Position numbers and translations under genes: made by a program. Positions 25,114 through 33,930 of a DNA stretch of 47,560 bases are shown piece after piece (the first letter of the stretch is position 1; each line of letters starts with the position of its first letter). The stretch is from assembly GCA_017416845.1 (NCBI GenBank), contig JAFQBA010000076.1, positions 1 to 47,560 on the forward strand, in the 5' to 3' direction. Source of the stretch: Clostridia bacterium (GTDB taxonomy: Bacteria; Bacillota; Clostridia; UMGS1810). The notes under the pieces were generated by a model. It was not told where the DNA came from. It did no database searches and saw only the letters and a list, made by a program, of their open reading frames with translations.

Positions 25114-25919
25114 TGAATATGACTAACCCATCAGCTTTGGCTAAAGAATTTATCGAAAACGGAATGCTCAAATCATTCAAGGTTATCGATGCTCACACCC
25201 ACATGGGCAGAATGGACGGAACATATGTTTCCAAGGCAAATGCCGATGAAATGGTAGAAATGATGGACAAAACAGGCATTGAATGCTGCTACTGTTCGCC
25301 TCACTCCGCTCTTCACGATACAACAATCATGAATGGTGAGCTTGAAGAAGCAATGAAGAAATACCCCGACAGATTCAAAGGATATTATCTTTTCAACCCC
25401 AACTATCATGAAAGATATCTTTTACATATGGATGATATTTTAAATATCGAAGGCTACATCGGTATGAAATTTCTCCCCACATATCACAGATATCCTCTTG
25501 ATGGTGCAAACTATGCCGAAGCTTTTGAATTTGCCGATAAATACGGTCTTGTAATTCTTATGCATACCTGGGGTAACAACGACCCCCACAACGCACCCCG
25601 CCATGTGGATATGGTTGCTTCCAAATACAAAAATCTCAAGGTTATCATGGGACACTCCGCTCCCGGTGAGCTTGACAACTCAATAGAAGTTGTTAACAAG
25701 TATGACAATGTATACCTCGACCTTTGCGACATCCACCGTCACAGCGGTATTGTTGACAAAATGGTTGAAAAAGTCGGTGCCGACAAAATTGTATACGGTA
25801 CCGATGCTCCCTGGTATGACTTTGCATACGGCATCGGAAGTGTACTTTTCTCACACATTTCCGACGATGACAAATACAAAATCCTCCGCGGCAATGCAGA
25901 AAAGCTGGCTAAAAGATAA
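25113..25919 (+). CDS. Amidohydrolase_2 family metal-dependent hydrolase
   Basis: 268 residues with a complete set of barrel ligands: HTH in VIDAHTHMG (about 27-29), H in LVILMHTWG, H in VIMGHSAPGE and D in IVYGTDAPW. Relatives of this superfamily hydrolyse lactones or decarboxylate small acids. GGAGGTG lies eight bases before the ATG, which overlaps the previous stop. Its tight coupling to the ligand-less paralogue suggests an active/inactive pair. Specific substrate cannot be read from sequence. Confidence 0.88.
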   Translation: MNMTNPSALAKEFIENGMLKSFKVIDAHTHMGRMDGTYVSKANADEMVEMMDKTGIECCYCSPHSALHDTTIMNGELEEAMKKYPDRFKGYYLFNPNYHERYLLHMDDILNIEGYIGMKFLPTYHRYPLDGANYAEAFEFADKYGLVILMHTWGNNDPHNAPRHVDMVASKYKNLKVIMGHSAPGELDNSIEVVNKYDNVYLDLCDIHRHSGIVDKMVEKVGADKIVYGTDAPWYDFAYGIGSVLFSHISDDDKYKILRGNAEKLAKR

Positions 25920-25931
25920 GAGGCATAAGCT

Positions 25932-26996
25932 ATGAAATGGTACAATCCTCAAAGCGAGCCTTTTAAGATTTACGGCTTGCCCTTTTATGAAACAGACAAG
26001 CTATACCGCAGACTTCCTTCAGCACCCAAGCGAGCTTTGCCCGAAGCTGTCGACGGTCTTGCAAACGAAACGGCAGGCGGTCAGATTCGATTTCACGCAA
26101 AGCTGAAAGAGCTTGCAATTCAGGTGTCGGTTGCCTCAAAAAAACTCTTTTTTGACGGCTACGATGCACCGCATCTTTCAACAACATCAAAAATCGGTTT
26201 TGATTTTTACGCATCGGTAGACGGCGGTGATTACATCTACATCACCACCGCCACCAATTTCAATGAGTCAAATCTCTACTACGAATCAAAGCTTTTAAAT
26301 CTTGATGAAGAAACCGAAATCGATGTACTTTTATATTTTCCGCTTTACGGTGCAATTGACAAGGTTATGCTCGGTTTTGACGATGAGGCAGAAATAAGCA
26401 TTCATCAAAAGACTTTTAAAACCGATAAAAAGCTTGTTATCTACGGCGGCTCAATTCAACAGGGGGCTTGTGCCTCCCGACCGGGAATGGTGGATTCCAA
26501 TATTCTTTCAAGAATGCTTGAAGCCGAGGTTTATAATTTGGGCTTCAATTCAAGCGGCAAAGCCGAGGAAGAAGTTGCGGATGTCATTTCTGATATCAGA
26601 AACGTGGGCGCATACATAATCAGCACCGAGGGTAACTGTCCCGACGGTGATTGGATTTACGAAAAGCTTCCCGTATTCGTGAAAACTCTTACCAAGAATA
26701 ACCCCGGTGTTCCCGTTGTTATTATGCCTTTCCCCAAAAACGGCGGATGTATAATAAACCCCAAAAAGGAAGAAGCAAGACTTGATAAGCTCAAAGCTCA
26801 AATGGATGTCGTGTCATCTCTTCAAAACGAAGGCTATGATAATGTGACCCTCTTTTTGCAGGATGATTATATTGAACAGGGCTTTGAAGGTAAAGAAATG
26901 TGGCACGAAGTCTTTTCGGACGGACTCCACAAAACAGACCTTGGATACTACTCCGTTTCCAAAGGACTCTACAACTTAATTAACAATAATTTTTAA
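25932..26996 (+). CDS. SGNH/GDSL esterase with GxDLY N-domain
   Basis: 354 residues. The N-terminal ~150 residues are the GxDLY-type beta domain that precedes some SGNH hydrolases (FYETDKLYRRLP at the start). The SGNH domain then has block I YGGSIQQGACASRPG with the nucleophile serine, a STEGNCP region, and block V SDGLHKTDLGY with the Asp-His pair. Such enzymes remove acetyl or other acyl groups from sugars or glycosides. No signal peptide is seen, so it acts inside the cell. It is 12 bases after the amidohydrolase gene in the operon. Confidence 0.88.
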   Translation: MKWYNPQSEPFKIYGLPFYETDKLYRRLPSAPKRALPEAVDGLANETAGGQIRFHAKLKELAIQVSVASKKLFFDGYDAPHLSTTSKIGFDFYASVDGGDYIYITTATNFNESNLYYESKLLNLDEETEIDVLLYFPLYGAIDKVMLGFDDEAEISIHQKTFKTDKKLVIYGGSIQQGACASRPGMVDSNILSRMLEAEVYNLGFNSSGKAEEEVADVISDIRNVGAYIISTEGNCPDGDWIYEKLPVFVKTLTKNNPGVPVVIMPFPKNGGCIINPKKEEARLDKLKAQMDVVSSLQNEGYDNVTLFLQDDYIEQGFEGKEMWHEVFSDGLHKTDLGYYSVSKGLYNLINNNF

Positions 26997-27015
26997 ATAT
27001 GAAAGGAATATAAAA

Positions 27016-28491
27016 ATGGCAGAAGAAATCATAAAATCATTTGAAGAAGCTGATTCCGACGTCTTTGGTGATATTCTCTATGAAGGCAGAAAGAAAAAAG
27101 ACGTTAAAGTTGGTCTTCTTACCTGCGGATACTTTGAATATTGGAGAATGTATCCCGAAAACTTAAAGAAGAATGTATCTTCCGATATGGAAAGAGTGAG
27201 AGAAAACTTCAGAAAAAGATTTGACAATATTGTATACTCCGACCTGGTTGACACTCTCGATGGTGCAGAATCGGCAGGCAATATGTTTGCAAGCGAAGAC
27301 ATCGATGCTTTAATCATTGCATACGGCACATATATGCCCGACTTCATCACACTTCACGTTATCAACAAGGTTAAAGACATTCCCGTAATTTTCTATTCCG
27401 TTCAGAATTCCGACTTTGTAGATAAAGTTGGCAACTATGAACACAGCCTCAGAAACTCAGGTGTTATCGGTATTGCTCAGATTACCGGAACAATGAGAAA
27501 AATGAACAGAGACTACAAGGTAATTGTAGGAAGCATTGATGATGAAAGAGCATACAACAAGGTTGAAACTCACATTAAAGCCGTTAAGGCAATTGCCGAC
27601 ATCAAAGAAGCAAACATCGGTGTTATCGGTAACGTGTTCAGAGGTATGTATGACCTTGAGCTTTCAAAAACATTCCTCAAATCGACCTTTGATGTAAATG
27701 TTATCTACATTCAGGCATCACACCTTCTTGCTCAGTGGGAAACCGTAACCGATGCCGAAGTTGACGAAACAGCTGCAAAGCTCCTCGGCAGATTCAAAAA
27801 ACGCGGTGTTACCGATGATGACGTTAAAAGAGCCTGCAAGCTTGCAATTGCTATGGAAAAGCTTGCTAAAAAATTCCGTCTTGATGCAATGTGTTTCCTC
27901 GATCAGCACTTTGTTCAGAAACAGACTCTCACAACTGCACGTATAGGTGCATCACTTCTTATGGAATATTCCGATATCACCGTTACCTGCGAAGGTGACC
28001 TTGGCGGTCTTGTTACCATGATGCTCATGAAATCCATTTCCGGCATTCCTGCTCTTATGGGTGAATGGGGCGAATATGATGTTGAAAACAATGCAAGCCT
28101 CATCATGGGACACGGCATTGGTGTTCCTCAGCTTGCCGCTTCCGATGAAAGAGTAACTCTCACAAGAACTCCCGAAGAATGGGGCTTCGATGGTGCAGGT
28201 CTTAACTATGAGCTTATCTTAAAGCCGGGTCCTGCAACAGTTGGTCACATTATCGAAACCGTAAACGGCTACAAAATGATTATTTCACCTTGCGAAAGCG
28301 TTGATTTCCCCACACTTCAGTATGATGAACTTCATGCTCTCGTTAAATTCAAAACTCCCATCAAGGAATATCTTGAAAAAGTGTTTGAAAACGGCGTGAC
28401 ACACCACAGTATTGTTGGTCTCACCGATATGAGCGAAGTTTTAAAACTTGTTTGCGAATATCTCAAGGTTGAAGTTTTCTATATCGACTAA
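27016..28491 (+). CDS. L-arabinose isomerase-like protein (AraA/FucI fold)
   Basis: 491 residues, close to the usual ~500 for AraA. Likely metal ligands are in TCEGDLGG and GEWGEYD (two Glu), IMGHGIGVPQ (His) and VTHHSIVG near the C-terminus, matching the AraA active-site histidine. The N-terminal half is a divergent Rossmann-like domain. It would interconvert an aldose and ketose, but the sequence is far enough from true AraA that the sugar should not be assumed. It is the last gene of the operon, ended by a strong terminator seven bases later. C-ending codons dominate, suggesting high expression. Confidence 0.82.
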   Translation: MAEEIIKSFEEADSDVFGDILYEGRKKKDVKVGLLTCGYFEYWRMYPENLKKNVSSDMERVRENFRKRFDNIVYSDLVDTLDGAESAGNMFASEDIDALIIAYGTYMPDFITLHVINKVKDIPVIFYSVQNSDFVDKVGNYEHSLRNSGVIGIAQITGTMRKMNRDYKVIVGSIDDERAYNKVETHIKAVKAIADIKEANIGVIGNVFRGMYDLELSKTFLKSTFDVNVIYIQASHLLAQWETVTDAEVDETAAKLLGRFKKRGVTDDDVKRACKLAIAMEKLAKKFRLDAMCFLDQHFVQKQTLTTARIGASLLMEYSDITVTCEGDLGGLVTMMLMKSISGIPALMGEWGEYDVENNASLIMGHGIGVPQLAASDERVTLTRTPEEWGFDGAGLNYELILKPGPATVGHIIETVNGYKMIISPCESVDFPTLQYDELHALVKFKTPIKEYLEKVFENGVTHHSIVGLTDMSEVLKLVCEYLKVEVFYID

Positions 28492-28497
28492 TAAAAC

Positions 28498-28530
28498 AAA
28501 GGGCTTTTCCAATTTTGGCAAAGCCCTTTT
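28498..28530 (+). terminator. Rho-independent terminator of the ASRT-isomerase operon
   Basis: AAAGGGCTTT (28498-28507) pairs with AAAGCCCTTT (28520-28529) around a 12-base loop and ends in a short T-run. It lies directly after the isomerase stop codon. Confidence 0.85.
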
Positions 28531-28540
28531 CGGTAGTGTT

Positions 28541-28820
28541 GAATTTTAGTTTATCGGAGTGTTCGCAAACGAGGCTGAAGCGAAAGTCGGTCTCATCTTC
28601 GATTCGGTCGGCGATAACCGCTTGCCACCGGCAAGCATCGCCCCTGCCTAAGGGGAGGTGGATTTGCCGTTAGGCAAAGACGGAGGGGTACGAAACGCAG
28701 AAAAATCAATGCTTTCAGCAATACCCCTCAGTCAGTTTAGCTACGCTCACTGCCAGCTCCCCTTAGGCAGGGGAGCCTTTCGCACTTGTGTTAAACAGAG
28801 CGATAAACTCCAATTTGATA
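28541..28820. repeat. Mosaic inverted-repeat element (copy 1)
   Basis: Outer arms AGTTTATCG (28548-28556) and CGATAAACT (28801-28809) enclose a perfect 17-bp inverted pair, CCCCTGCCTAAGGGGAG (28641-28657) and its complement (28757-28773). A 55-base block at 28589-28643 recurs with one mismatch at 31724-31778. No coding sequence is evident. It fills most of the gap at 28492-28878 and resembles a non-autonomous MITE-type repeat. Confidence 0.7.
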
Positions 28821-28878
28821 TTCATTTACCTGTTGAAATAGTTTTAATAATGGTTATAGAAAGGTGGTCGGTGTGTTC

Positions 28879-29859
28879 ATGAACAATAGTTTGAACTATA
28901 ATTTATTTTCAAAACACAAACTAAAATTTAATTCAAACGGAAAATTTAAGATTCTTATGTTGTCGGATATTCAGGAAACATTAGATTATAATCCAAAAAC
29001 ATTTGATTGTTTTAGAAAGCTTATTGATAAAGAAAAACCTGACATTGTAGTGCTTGGCGGAGACAATTGTAATGGACTTGTATTTAAAACAGAATCAGAA
29101 CTTTCTGCGTATCTCGACATTCTTACATCTCCAATGGAAGAGATGAAAATTCCATGGATGCACGTGTTCGGTAACCACGACCATGACATCGAAATTGATG
29201 ATATATACAAAACCAAGATGTATGAAAAATATGAGTACTGTGTGTCAAAACACACAGAAAATATATACGGAACAACGAATTATGTTTTACCCGTTTATCA
29301 CTCAGATGAACAAAAAATTGCTTTTCAGCTTTGGGGAATGGATTCAAACAATTTGATTTCGGAATCTGATATTAAGATAGATGATAAAACATCCGCTATT
29401 CCAAATGTACCCACCATGTCGTCTGATTGGGATATTATACACTTTGAGCAGCTTATGTGGTACTATAACAGTTCAAAGGAATTAGAAGACTACAACAAAA
29501 AGAAAATTTCGGGTATTATGTTTATGCACATACCCTTATGGGAATTTCAGTATATTGTTGACAATCCCGAAGCAACTTGCGCAAAGGGCAGTATGGTTGA
29601 AACCATGTGTTTGGGCAAATTCAATTCCGGCTTATTTGCAACAATCCTGCAACGTGGTGATATAAAATGCATTGCTTGCGGTCATAGTCACAACGATTGC
29701 TTTGAGGGGACATATTGTGGTGTGAAAATGTGTCTGGATGCATGTTCCGGATACAGTCCGTATGGTATTGACGATTTAAGAGGCGGAAGAGTATTTGTGC
29801 TCGATGAAAATCATACGGATAAGATAGATACTTACATGGCTCATTACAAGGATATTTGA
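28879..29859 (+). CDS. Metallophosphoesterase (calcineurin-like)
   Basis: 326 residues from the ATG at 28879; in-frame GTG codons upstream overlap the AAAGGTGG ribosome binding site. Metal-binding motifs are in order: MLSDIQE (D), VVLGGDNC (D), FGNHDHDIE (NHD), MFMHIPLWEF (H) and CGHSHND (GHxH). It is similar in layout to Ppx/Dcr2-type purple-acid-like phosphatases. There is no signal peptide. It is followed by a DUF5054 gene in the same direction and flanked by two related repeat elements. A/T-ending codons contrast with the operon to its left. Substrate unknown. Confidence 0.88.
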   Translation: MNNSLNYNLFSKHKLKFNSNGKFKILMLSDIQETLDYNPKTFDCFRKLIDKEKPDIVVLGGDNCNGLVFKTESELSAYLDILTSPMEEMKIPWMHVFGNHDHDIEIDDIYKTKMYEKYEYCVSKHTENIYGTTNYVLPVYHSDEQKIAFQLWGMDSNNLISESDIKIDDKTSAIPNVPTMSSDWDIIHFEQLMWYYNSSKELEDYNKKKISGIMFMHIPLWEFQYIVDNPEATCAKGSMVETMCLGKFNSGLFATILQRGDIKCIACGHSHNDCFEGTYCGVKMCLDACSGYSPYGIDDLRGGRVFVLDENHTDKIDTYMAHYKDI

Positions 29860-29901
29860 AATTGAATCAATACATATATTGTTCTTTTGGAGATGACAGT
29901 T

Positions 29902-31620
29902 ATGAAAAAGGTATTTATTATATTTAAAACTCACCTTGATATCGGATTTACCGATTATTCAGAAAACGTTGTCAAAAAGTATCTGGATTTTTACATACCC
30001 AATGCAATAAAAGTAGGGTATGAGCTGAAAGAAAGCGATACCCCGTTTGTATGGACTGTAGGTTCATGGCTTATATGGAAAGCGTTGAAAAACGACAGAG
30101 ACGGCACCGTTGAAAAAGCAATACAAGATGGTATACTAACATGGCACGCATTGCCATTTACCACTCATACAGAACTTATGAACAAAGAACTTTTTCGATA
30201 TGGTCTTGAAATTTCACAAAAACTTGATGAAAAATTCGGCATAAAAACCGTTGCGGCAAAGATGACTGACGTTCCGGGACATACAATAGCTATGGTGCCA
30301 TTGCTCCATGAAAAAGGAATTAATTTTTTTCATATAGGTGTAAACCCTGCAACGCCATTACCTCCGGTTCCGAATTTGTTCAAATGGAAATTGAATGACA
30401 GTCAGATAACCGTAATGTATCAGGGTGATTATGGTGAGGCGGCAGAGTTTGATGATTTTGTAATATATTTTGCCCATACCAATGACAATTGCGGTCCTCA
30501 GGGAGCTGATGAAATTGTTGCTATATACAAAGATGTTCAAAATAAGTATCCCGGGTGCAAGGTGCAGGCCGCAACTTTAAATGATGTAGCAAATTATGTG
30601 AAAAAAATTAAAAACATTCCTGTTGTAGAAAAAGAAATCGGTGATACGTGGATTCATGGTGCGGCAACCGACCCAAAAAAACTTGCACATTACAGAGGTG
30701 CTCTGCGGCATATTTGTGCTCATGGTTTGCCGGAGGCTGATTTGGCTGAAAATCTTTTGTTGGTTCCGGAGCATACATGGGGAATGGATTTGAAAACATT
30801 TTTTCCAAATGATACCGACTATTCACATAAGCAAATGGATTCTTTGAAGAAAGAGAGAAAAACAATTGAAAAATCATGGAATGAACAGAGGCAATATGTG
30901 TATACGGCAGAAAGTCTCATGGGTATAAAAGCTGATTGTATACCCACAAGACCCGATTTAACCAAATGGGTTGAAACTGATTTGGAAAATGAAATTGATT
31001 TTGAAATCAGTTGGCAAATATTTGATAATTCCGATTATGAACGTTATAAAACAACCTATATGAGAGCGACACCTGATTGGGCAATATGGGATTTTACGAA
31101 GGTTGGGTTGCCCGAGATTTGTGGTGGTATCTGCAAAGCTTTTGTTACAAATGTGTACAAATGCGGACATAGCAAATTGTATAAGCTTATGTTTAATGAA
31201 AATATTTCCAAAGAATACGGATTACCATATTTTTATGTAACAAAATCTGATGATTATATGGAGATTAGCTGGTTTGATAAAAAAGCTTCCCGAATTCCTC
31301 AGGCGTGTTGGTTCAAATTGAAGGGATTTCATGAAGAATGGGAGCTTAATAAAATGGGAGAGTGGATTGATACACGGGATATAATCGGTTCTCCGTTGAT
31401 TTGTGCTGTTGACAGAGGTGTGCGAAATAAAGATATTGAGATTCAGCCTGTTGATTCTGCTTTAGTTGCTCCTTTTGGTAAAAGATTGCTTCAATATTCC
31501 TTTGAAAACATAGAGCAAGATTTGCACTTTAATCTTTATAATAACATCTGGAATACCAATTTCCCTATGTGGTATTCGGATGATGCCATATTCAGATTTA
31601 ACCTGCACAAAAGAAAATAA
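29902..31620 (+). CDS. DUF5054 protein, GH38 alpha-mannosidase-like
   Basis: 572 residues from the ATG at 29902, with TTGGAG nine bases upstream. The N-terminal part resembles the GH38-like barrel: IFKTHLDIGFTDYS at the start (H and D that bind metal in the family), ALPFTTHTELMN, KMTDVPGHTIAMV and DTWIHGAATDP. The rest matches DUF5054, an uncharacterised group of putative glycoside hydrolases. There is no signal peptide, so it probably acts on imported oligosaccharides or glycosides. It is co-directional with the metallophosphoesterase gene 42 bases upstream. The specific activity is unknown. Confidence 0.8.
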   Translation: MKKVFIIFKTHLDIGFTDYSENVVKKYLDFYIPNAIKVGYELKESDTPFVWTVGSWLIWKALKNDRDGTVEKAIQDGILTWHALPFTTHTELMNKELFRYGLEISQKLDEKFGIKTVAAKMTDVPGHTIAMVPLLHEKGINFFHIGVNPATPLPPVPNLFKWKLNDSQITVMYQGDYGEAAEFDDFVIYFAHTNDNCGPQGADEIVAIYKDVQNKYPGCKVQAATLNDVANYVKKIKNIPVVEKEIGDTWIHGAATDPKKLAHYRGALRHICAHGLPEADLAENLLLVPEHTWGMDLKTFFPNDTDYSHKQMDSLKKERKTIEKSWNEQRQYVYTAESLMGIKADCIPTRPDLTKWVETDLENEIDFEISWQIFDNSDYERYKTTYMRATPDWAIWDFTKVGLPEICGGICKAFVTNVYKCGHSKLYKLMFNENISKEYGLPYFYVTKSDDYMEISWFDKKASRIPQACWFKLKGFHEEWELNKMGEWIDTRDIIGSPLICAVDRGVRNKDIEIQPVDSALVAPFGKRLLQYSFENIEQDLHFNLYNNIWNTNFPMWYSDDAIFRFNLHKRK

Positions 31621-31663
31621 TTATCCGTTTTTGAATATGTAACTTGCACACATTCTTACTTGG

Positions 31664-32026
31664 ATTTGAAAATTGGAGTTTGTCGGGGAGATGAAATAAG
31701 GTTAGTGCAATGTAGGGACAGGCGGTCTCATCTTCGATTCGGTCGGCGATAACCGCTTGCCCCCGGCAAGCATCGCCCTCGACTGTCCGCAACAATCTAT
31801 CACATAAATAAAAACTTATGATTGAGGTATGAATATTTTCTGGTGGAATTTTGCTTAACCTCAGTAATGATGCGGATATTACGTATTGCAGTTTTGAATT
31901 AATGTTGATAAATCTGCGTTAATTTATAATTTGATATTCATTCTTCGGACAGTCGAGGACGCCGTCCCCTACAACGCATTAGCATAATTTGATTTTCAAA
32001 CAGCCCGACAAACCCCAATTTGAAAT
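31664..32026. repeat. Mosaic inverted-repeat element (copy 2)
   Basis: Outer arms AATTGGAGTTTGTCGGG (31671-31687) and its near-complement (32004-32020, one mismatch) enclose the pair CCTCGACTGTCCG (31777-31789) and CGGACAGTCGAGG (31946-31958). The 55-base block at 31724-31778 is shared with copy 1. The outer arms also resemble those of copy 1 (AATTGGAGTTTATCG on the complement near 28801-28817). No gene is present; it accounts for most of the 31621-32148 gap. Confidence 0.7.
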
Positions 32027-32082
32027 CCTACTCATTTCTTTATGAACCTAAAGACAAAACAAAGCTTTTTGTTATATCAATA

Positions 32083-32123
32083 TTGACAAAATTCGTTAAT
32101 TTATGTATATTAAAACATATACA
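32083..32123 (+). promoter_or_regulatory. Promoter and palindromic operator of the GH2 gene
   Basis: TTGACA (32083-32088), 17-base spacer, TATATT (32106-32111). A perfect palindrome TGTATAT (32104-32110) / ATATACA (32117-32123) overlaps the -10 and start point, the usual place for a repressor. AAGAGGTG and the start codon follow within 26 bases. Confidence 0.65.
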
Positions 32124-32148
32124 AATAAGCATTTAAGAGGTGTCAATT

Positions 32149-33903
32149 ATGGAAAGATTATTCAAAACATCAAATTACAAAAAAGAAATATCTCTTTGCG
32201 ATATGTGGGATTTTGTTCTTGACAAAGACGATTTGGGAATTGAGGAAAAATGGTTTCTAAACTTCCCCGAAGATACAAGATCCATGACAGTTCCGTCATG
32301 CTGGAACACAGAACCTGACCTGTTCAGATATGAAGGTACAGCCTGGTATCAGACGAGATTTTATTCTGAAAGTCCTGATCTCTACATATCTTTCGAAGCT
32401 GTTCAGAATGAAGCCGATGTATATCTTGACGGGATACATCTCGGCAATCACTATGGCGGATTTTTGAAATTTGGTTTTGAAGCAAACAATCTTAACCCCG
32501 GATTGCACACTCTTACTGTACGTGTAAACAACACCATCAACAACATTGACACCTTTCCCCTCACAGGCGTCGACTGGTACAATTATGGCGGTATTGCAAG
32601 ACCTGTTCACATTGCGGAACTTTCCGACCGTTGGATAAAGAATCATAAAATTTCATATGATTTTAAAAATGGGCTTTCAGACGTGTGCCTGAGTGTTGAG
32701 GCAGAAATCAAAACCTTTGGTGAAGTTTCGGACGAATTGAAGATTTATGTAAATGATATTGAATATCATAGTGAAAAGCTGACCGTAAACGGAATTCAAA
32801 AGATTTGTTTGGCATTTGACCTGTCCGACATTAAGCTCTGGGACGTTGATTCGCCAAACCTTTACTATGTCAGAATTTCTTTTGGTAATGAAGATGTAAT
32901 TGAACGAATCGGATTCAGAAAAATTGAAACAAAAGGCAGAGATATTCTTTTAAACGGAAAGAAAATCAGACTCCTTGGCATAAACAGACACGAGGAACAT
33001 CCCGACTGGGGTTTTTCAATGCCGTTCAGCCTTATAAAAAAAGATATTGACATAATAAGAAATCTCAATTGCAATGCCATTCGCACAAGCCACTATCCCA
33101 ACAGTCAGAAAACAGCAGACTACTGTGATGAAATCGGTATGCTTTTCTGGTCAGAAATTCCCGGATGGGGCAGAAGTGAAGAAGCGATGACAAATGACCT
33201 TGCACTAAAGCGGGCACTCAGCATGGAAAAGGAAATGATTGAAGAAAACTTCCATCATCCGAGCATCATTGTCTTTTGTATGCACAACGAGTGCTGCACC
33301 GAATCTGTGGGCGGTTTTGAGGTCACCAAAAAAATGATTGAGCTTGCAAAATCCATGGACTCTTCACGACTTATGACCTATGTTACTCACAACGTCGGCA
33401 CCAAGGAGGGTGAAGACATAGAACTTTGCTACAGTCTTGCCGACATCGTATGCCTCAATCATTACATCGGCTGGTATTTTGACACTGCCAATGGTGACTG
33501 GAACGAATTTTTAGAAAGCTACAACGTAATCTTAAAGCAGTGCGATTCCATTGAAAAACCGTTCATAATGAGTGAATTCGGCTTTGCGGCTCTTCTTGGT
33601 TCGGCAGGCTTTGAAAGCTACCGATGGAGCGAAGATTATCAGGCGGATGCCCACGAATTTACTCTCAATCAGCTTCTCGGAAATGAAAGAATTGCAGGAA
33701 CATATATCTGGCAGTTTAATAACAACCGCTCTGCCGCCGAAAATGAAATCAGTCGTCCGAGAGGATACAACAACAAAGGCATTGTTGATGAATACAGAAA
33801 ACCAAAACGTGCGTACCGAACAATTCAAAAGATATACGGAGAGCACAATCCGGTAAAAAGAGAAGAATATAAGACAATTTTTTACGCATATAAAAGAAAG
33901 TAA
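32149..33903 (+). CDS. GH2 glycosidase, probable beta-glucuronidase
   Basis: 584 residues from the ATG at 32149. GH2 domain order: sugar-binding jelly roll (about 5-160), immunoglobulin-like domain (165-260), and a TIM barrel with acid/base E381 (VFCMHNEC) and nucleophile E476 (FIMSEFGF). Near the C-terminus GYNNKGI places N541 and K543 where beta-glucuronidases carry the N-x-K motif that binds the uronate carboxylate. No signal peptide, so it is intracellular. It has its own promoter and is followed by the two 694-residue paralogues. GH2 is certain; glucuronide specificity is inferred from N-x-K. Confidence 0.85.
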   Translation: MERLFKTSNYKKEISLCDMWDFVLDKDDLGIEEKWFLNFPEDTRSMTVPSCWNTEPDLFRYEGTAWYQTRFYSESPDLYISFEAVQNEADVYLDGIHLGNHYGGFLKFGFEANNLNPGLHTLTVRVNNTINNIDTFPLTGVDWYNYGGIARPVHIAELSDRWIKNHKISYDFKNGLSDVCLSVEAEIKTFGEVSDELKIYVNDIEYHSEKLTVNGIQKICLAFDLSDIKLWDVDSPNLYYVRISFGNEDVIERIGFRKIETKGRDILLNGKKIRLLGINRHEEHPDWGFSMPFSLIKKDIDIIRNLNCNAIRTSHYPNSQKTADYCDEIGMLFWSEIPGWGRSEEAMTNDLALKRALSMEKEMIEENFHHPSIIVFCMHNECCTESVGGFEVTKKMIELAKSMDSSRLMTYVTHNVGTKEGEDIELCYSLADIVCLNHYIGWYFDTANGDWNEFLESYNVILKQCDSIEKPFIMSEFGFAALLGSAGFESYRWSEDYQADAHEFTLNQLLGNERIAGTYIWQFNNNRSAAENEISRPRGYNNKGIVDEYRKPKRAYRTIQKIYGEHNPVKREEYKTIFYAYKRK

Positions 33904-33930
33904 AATATTACAAACAAGGAGGAAATACAA

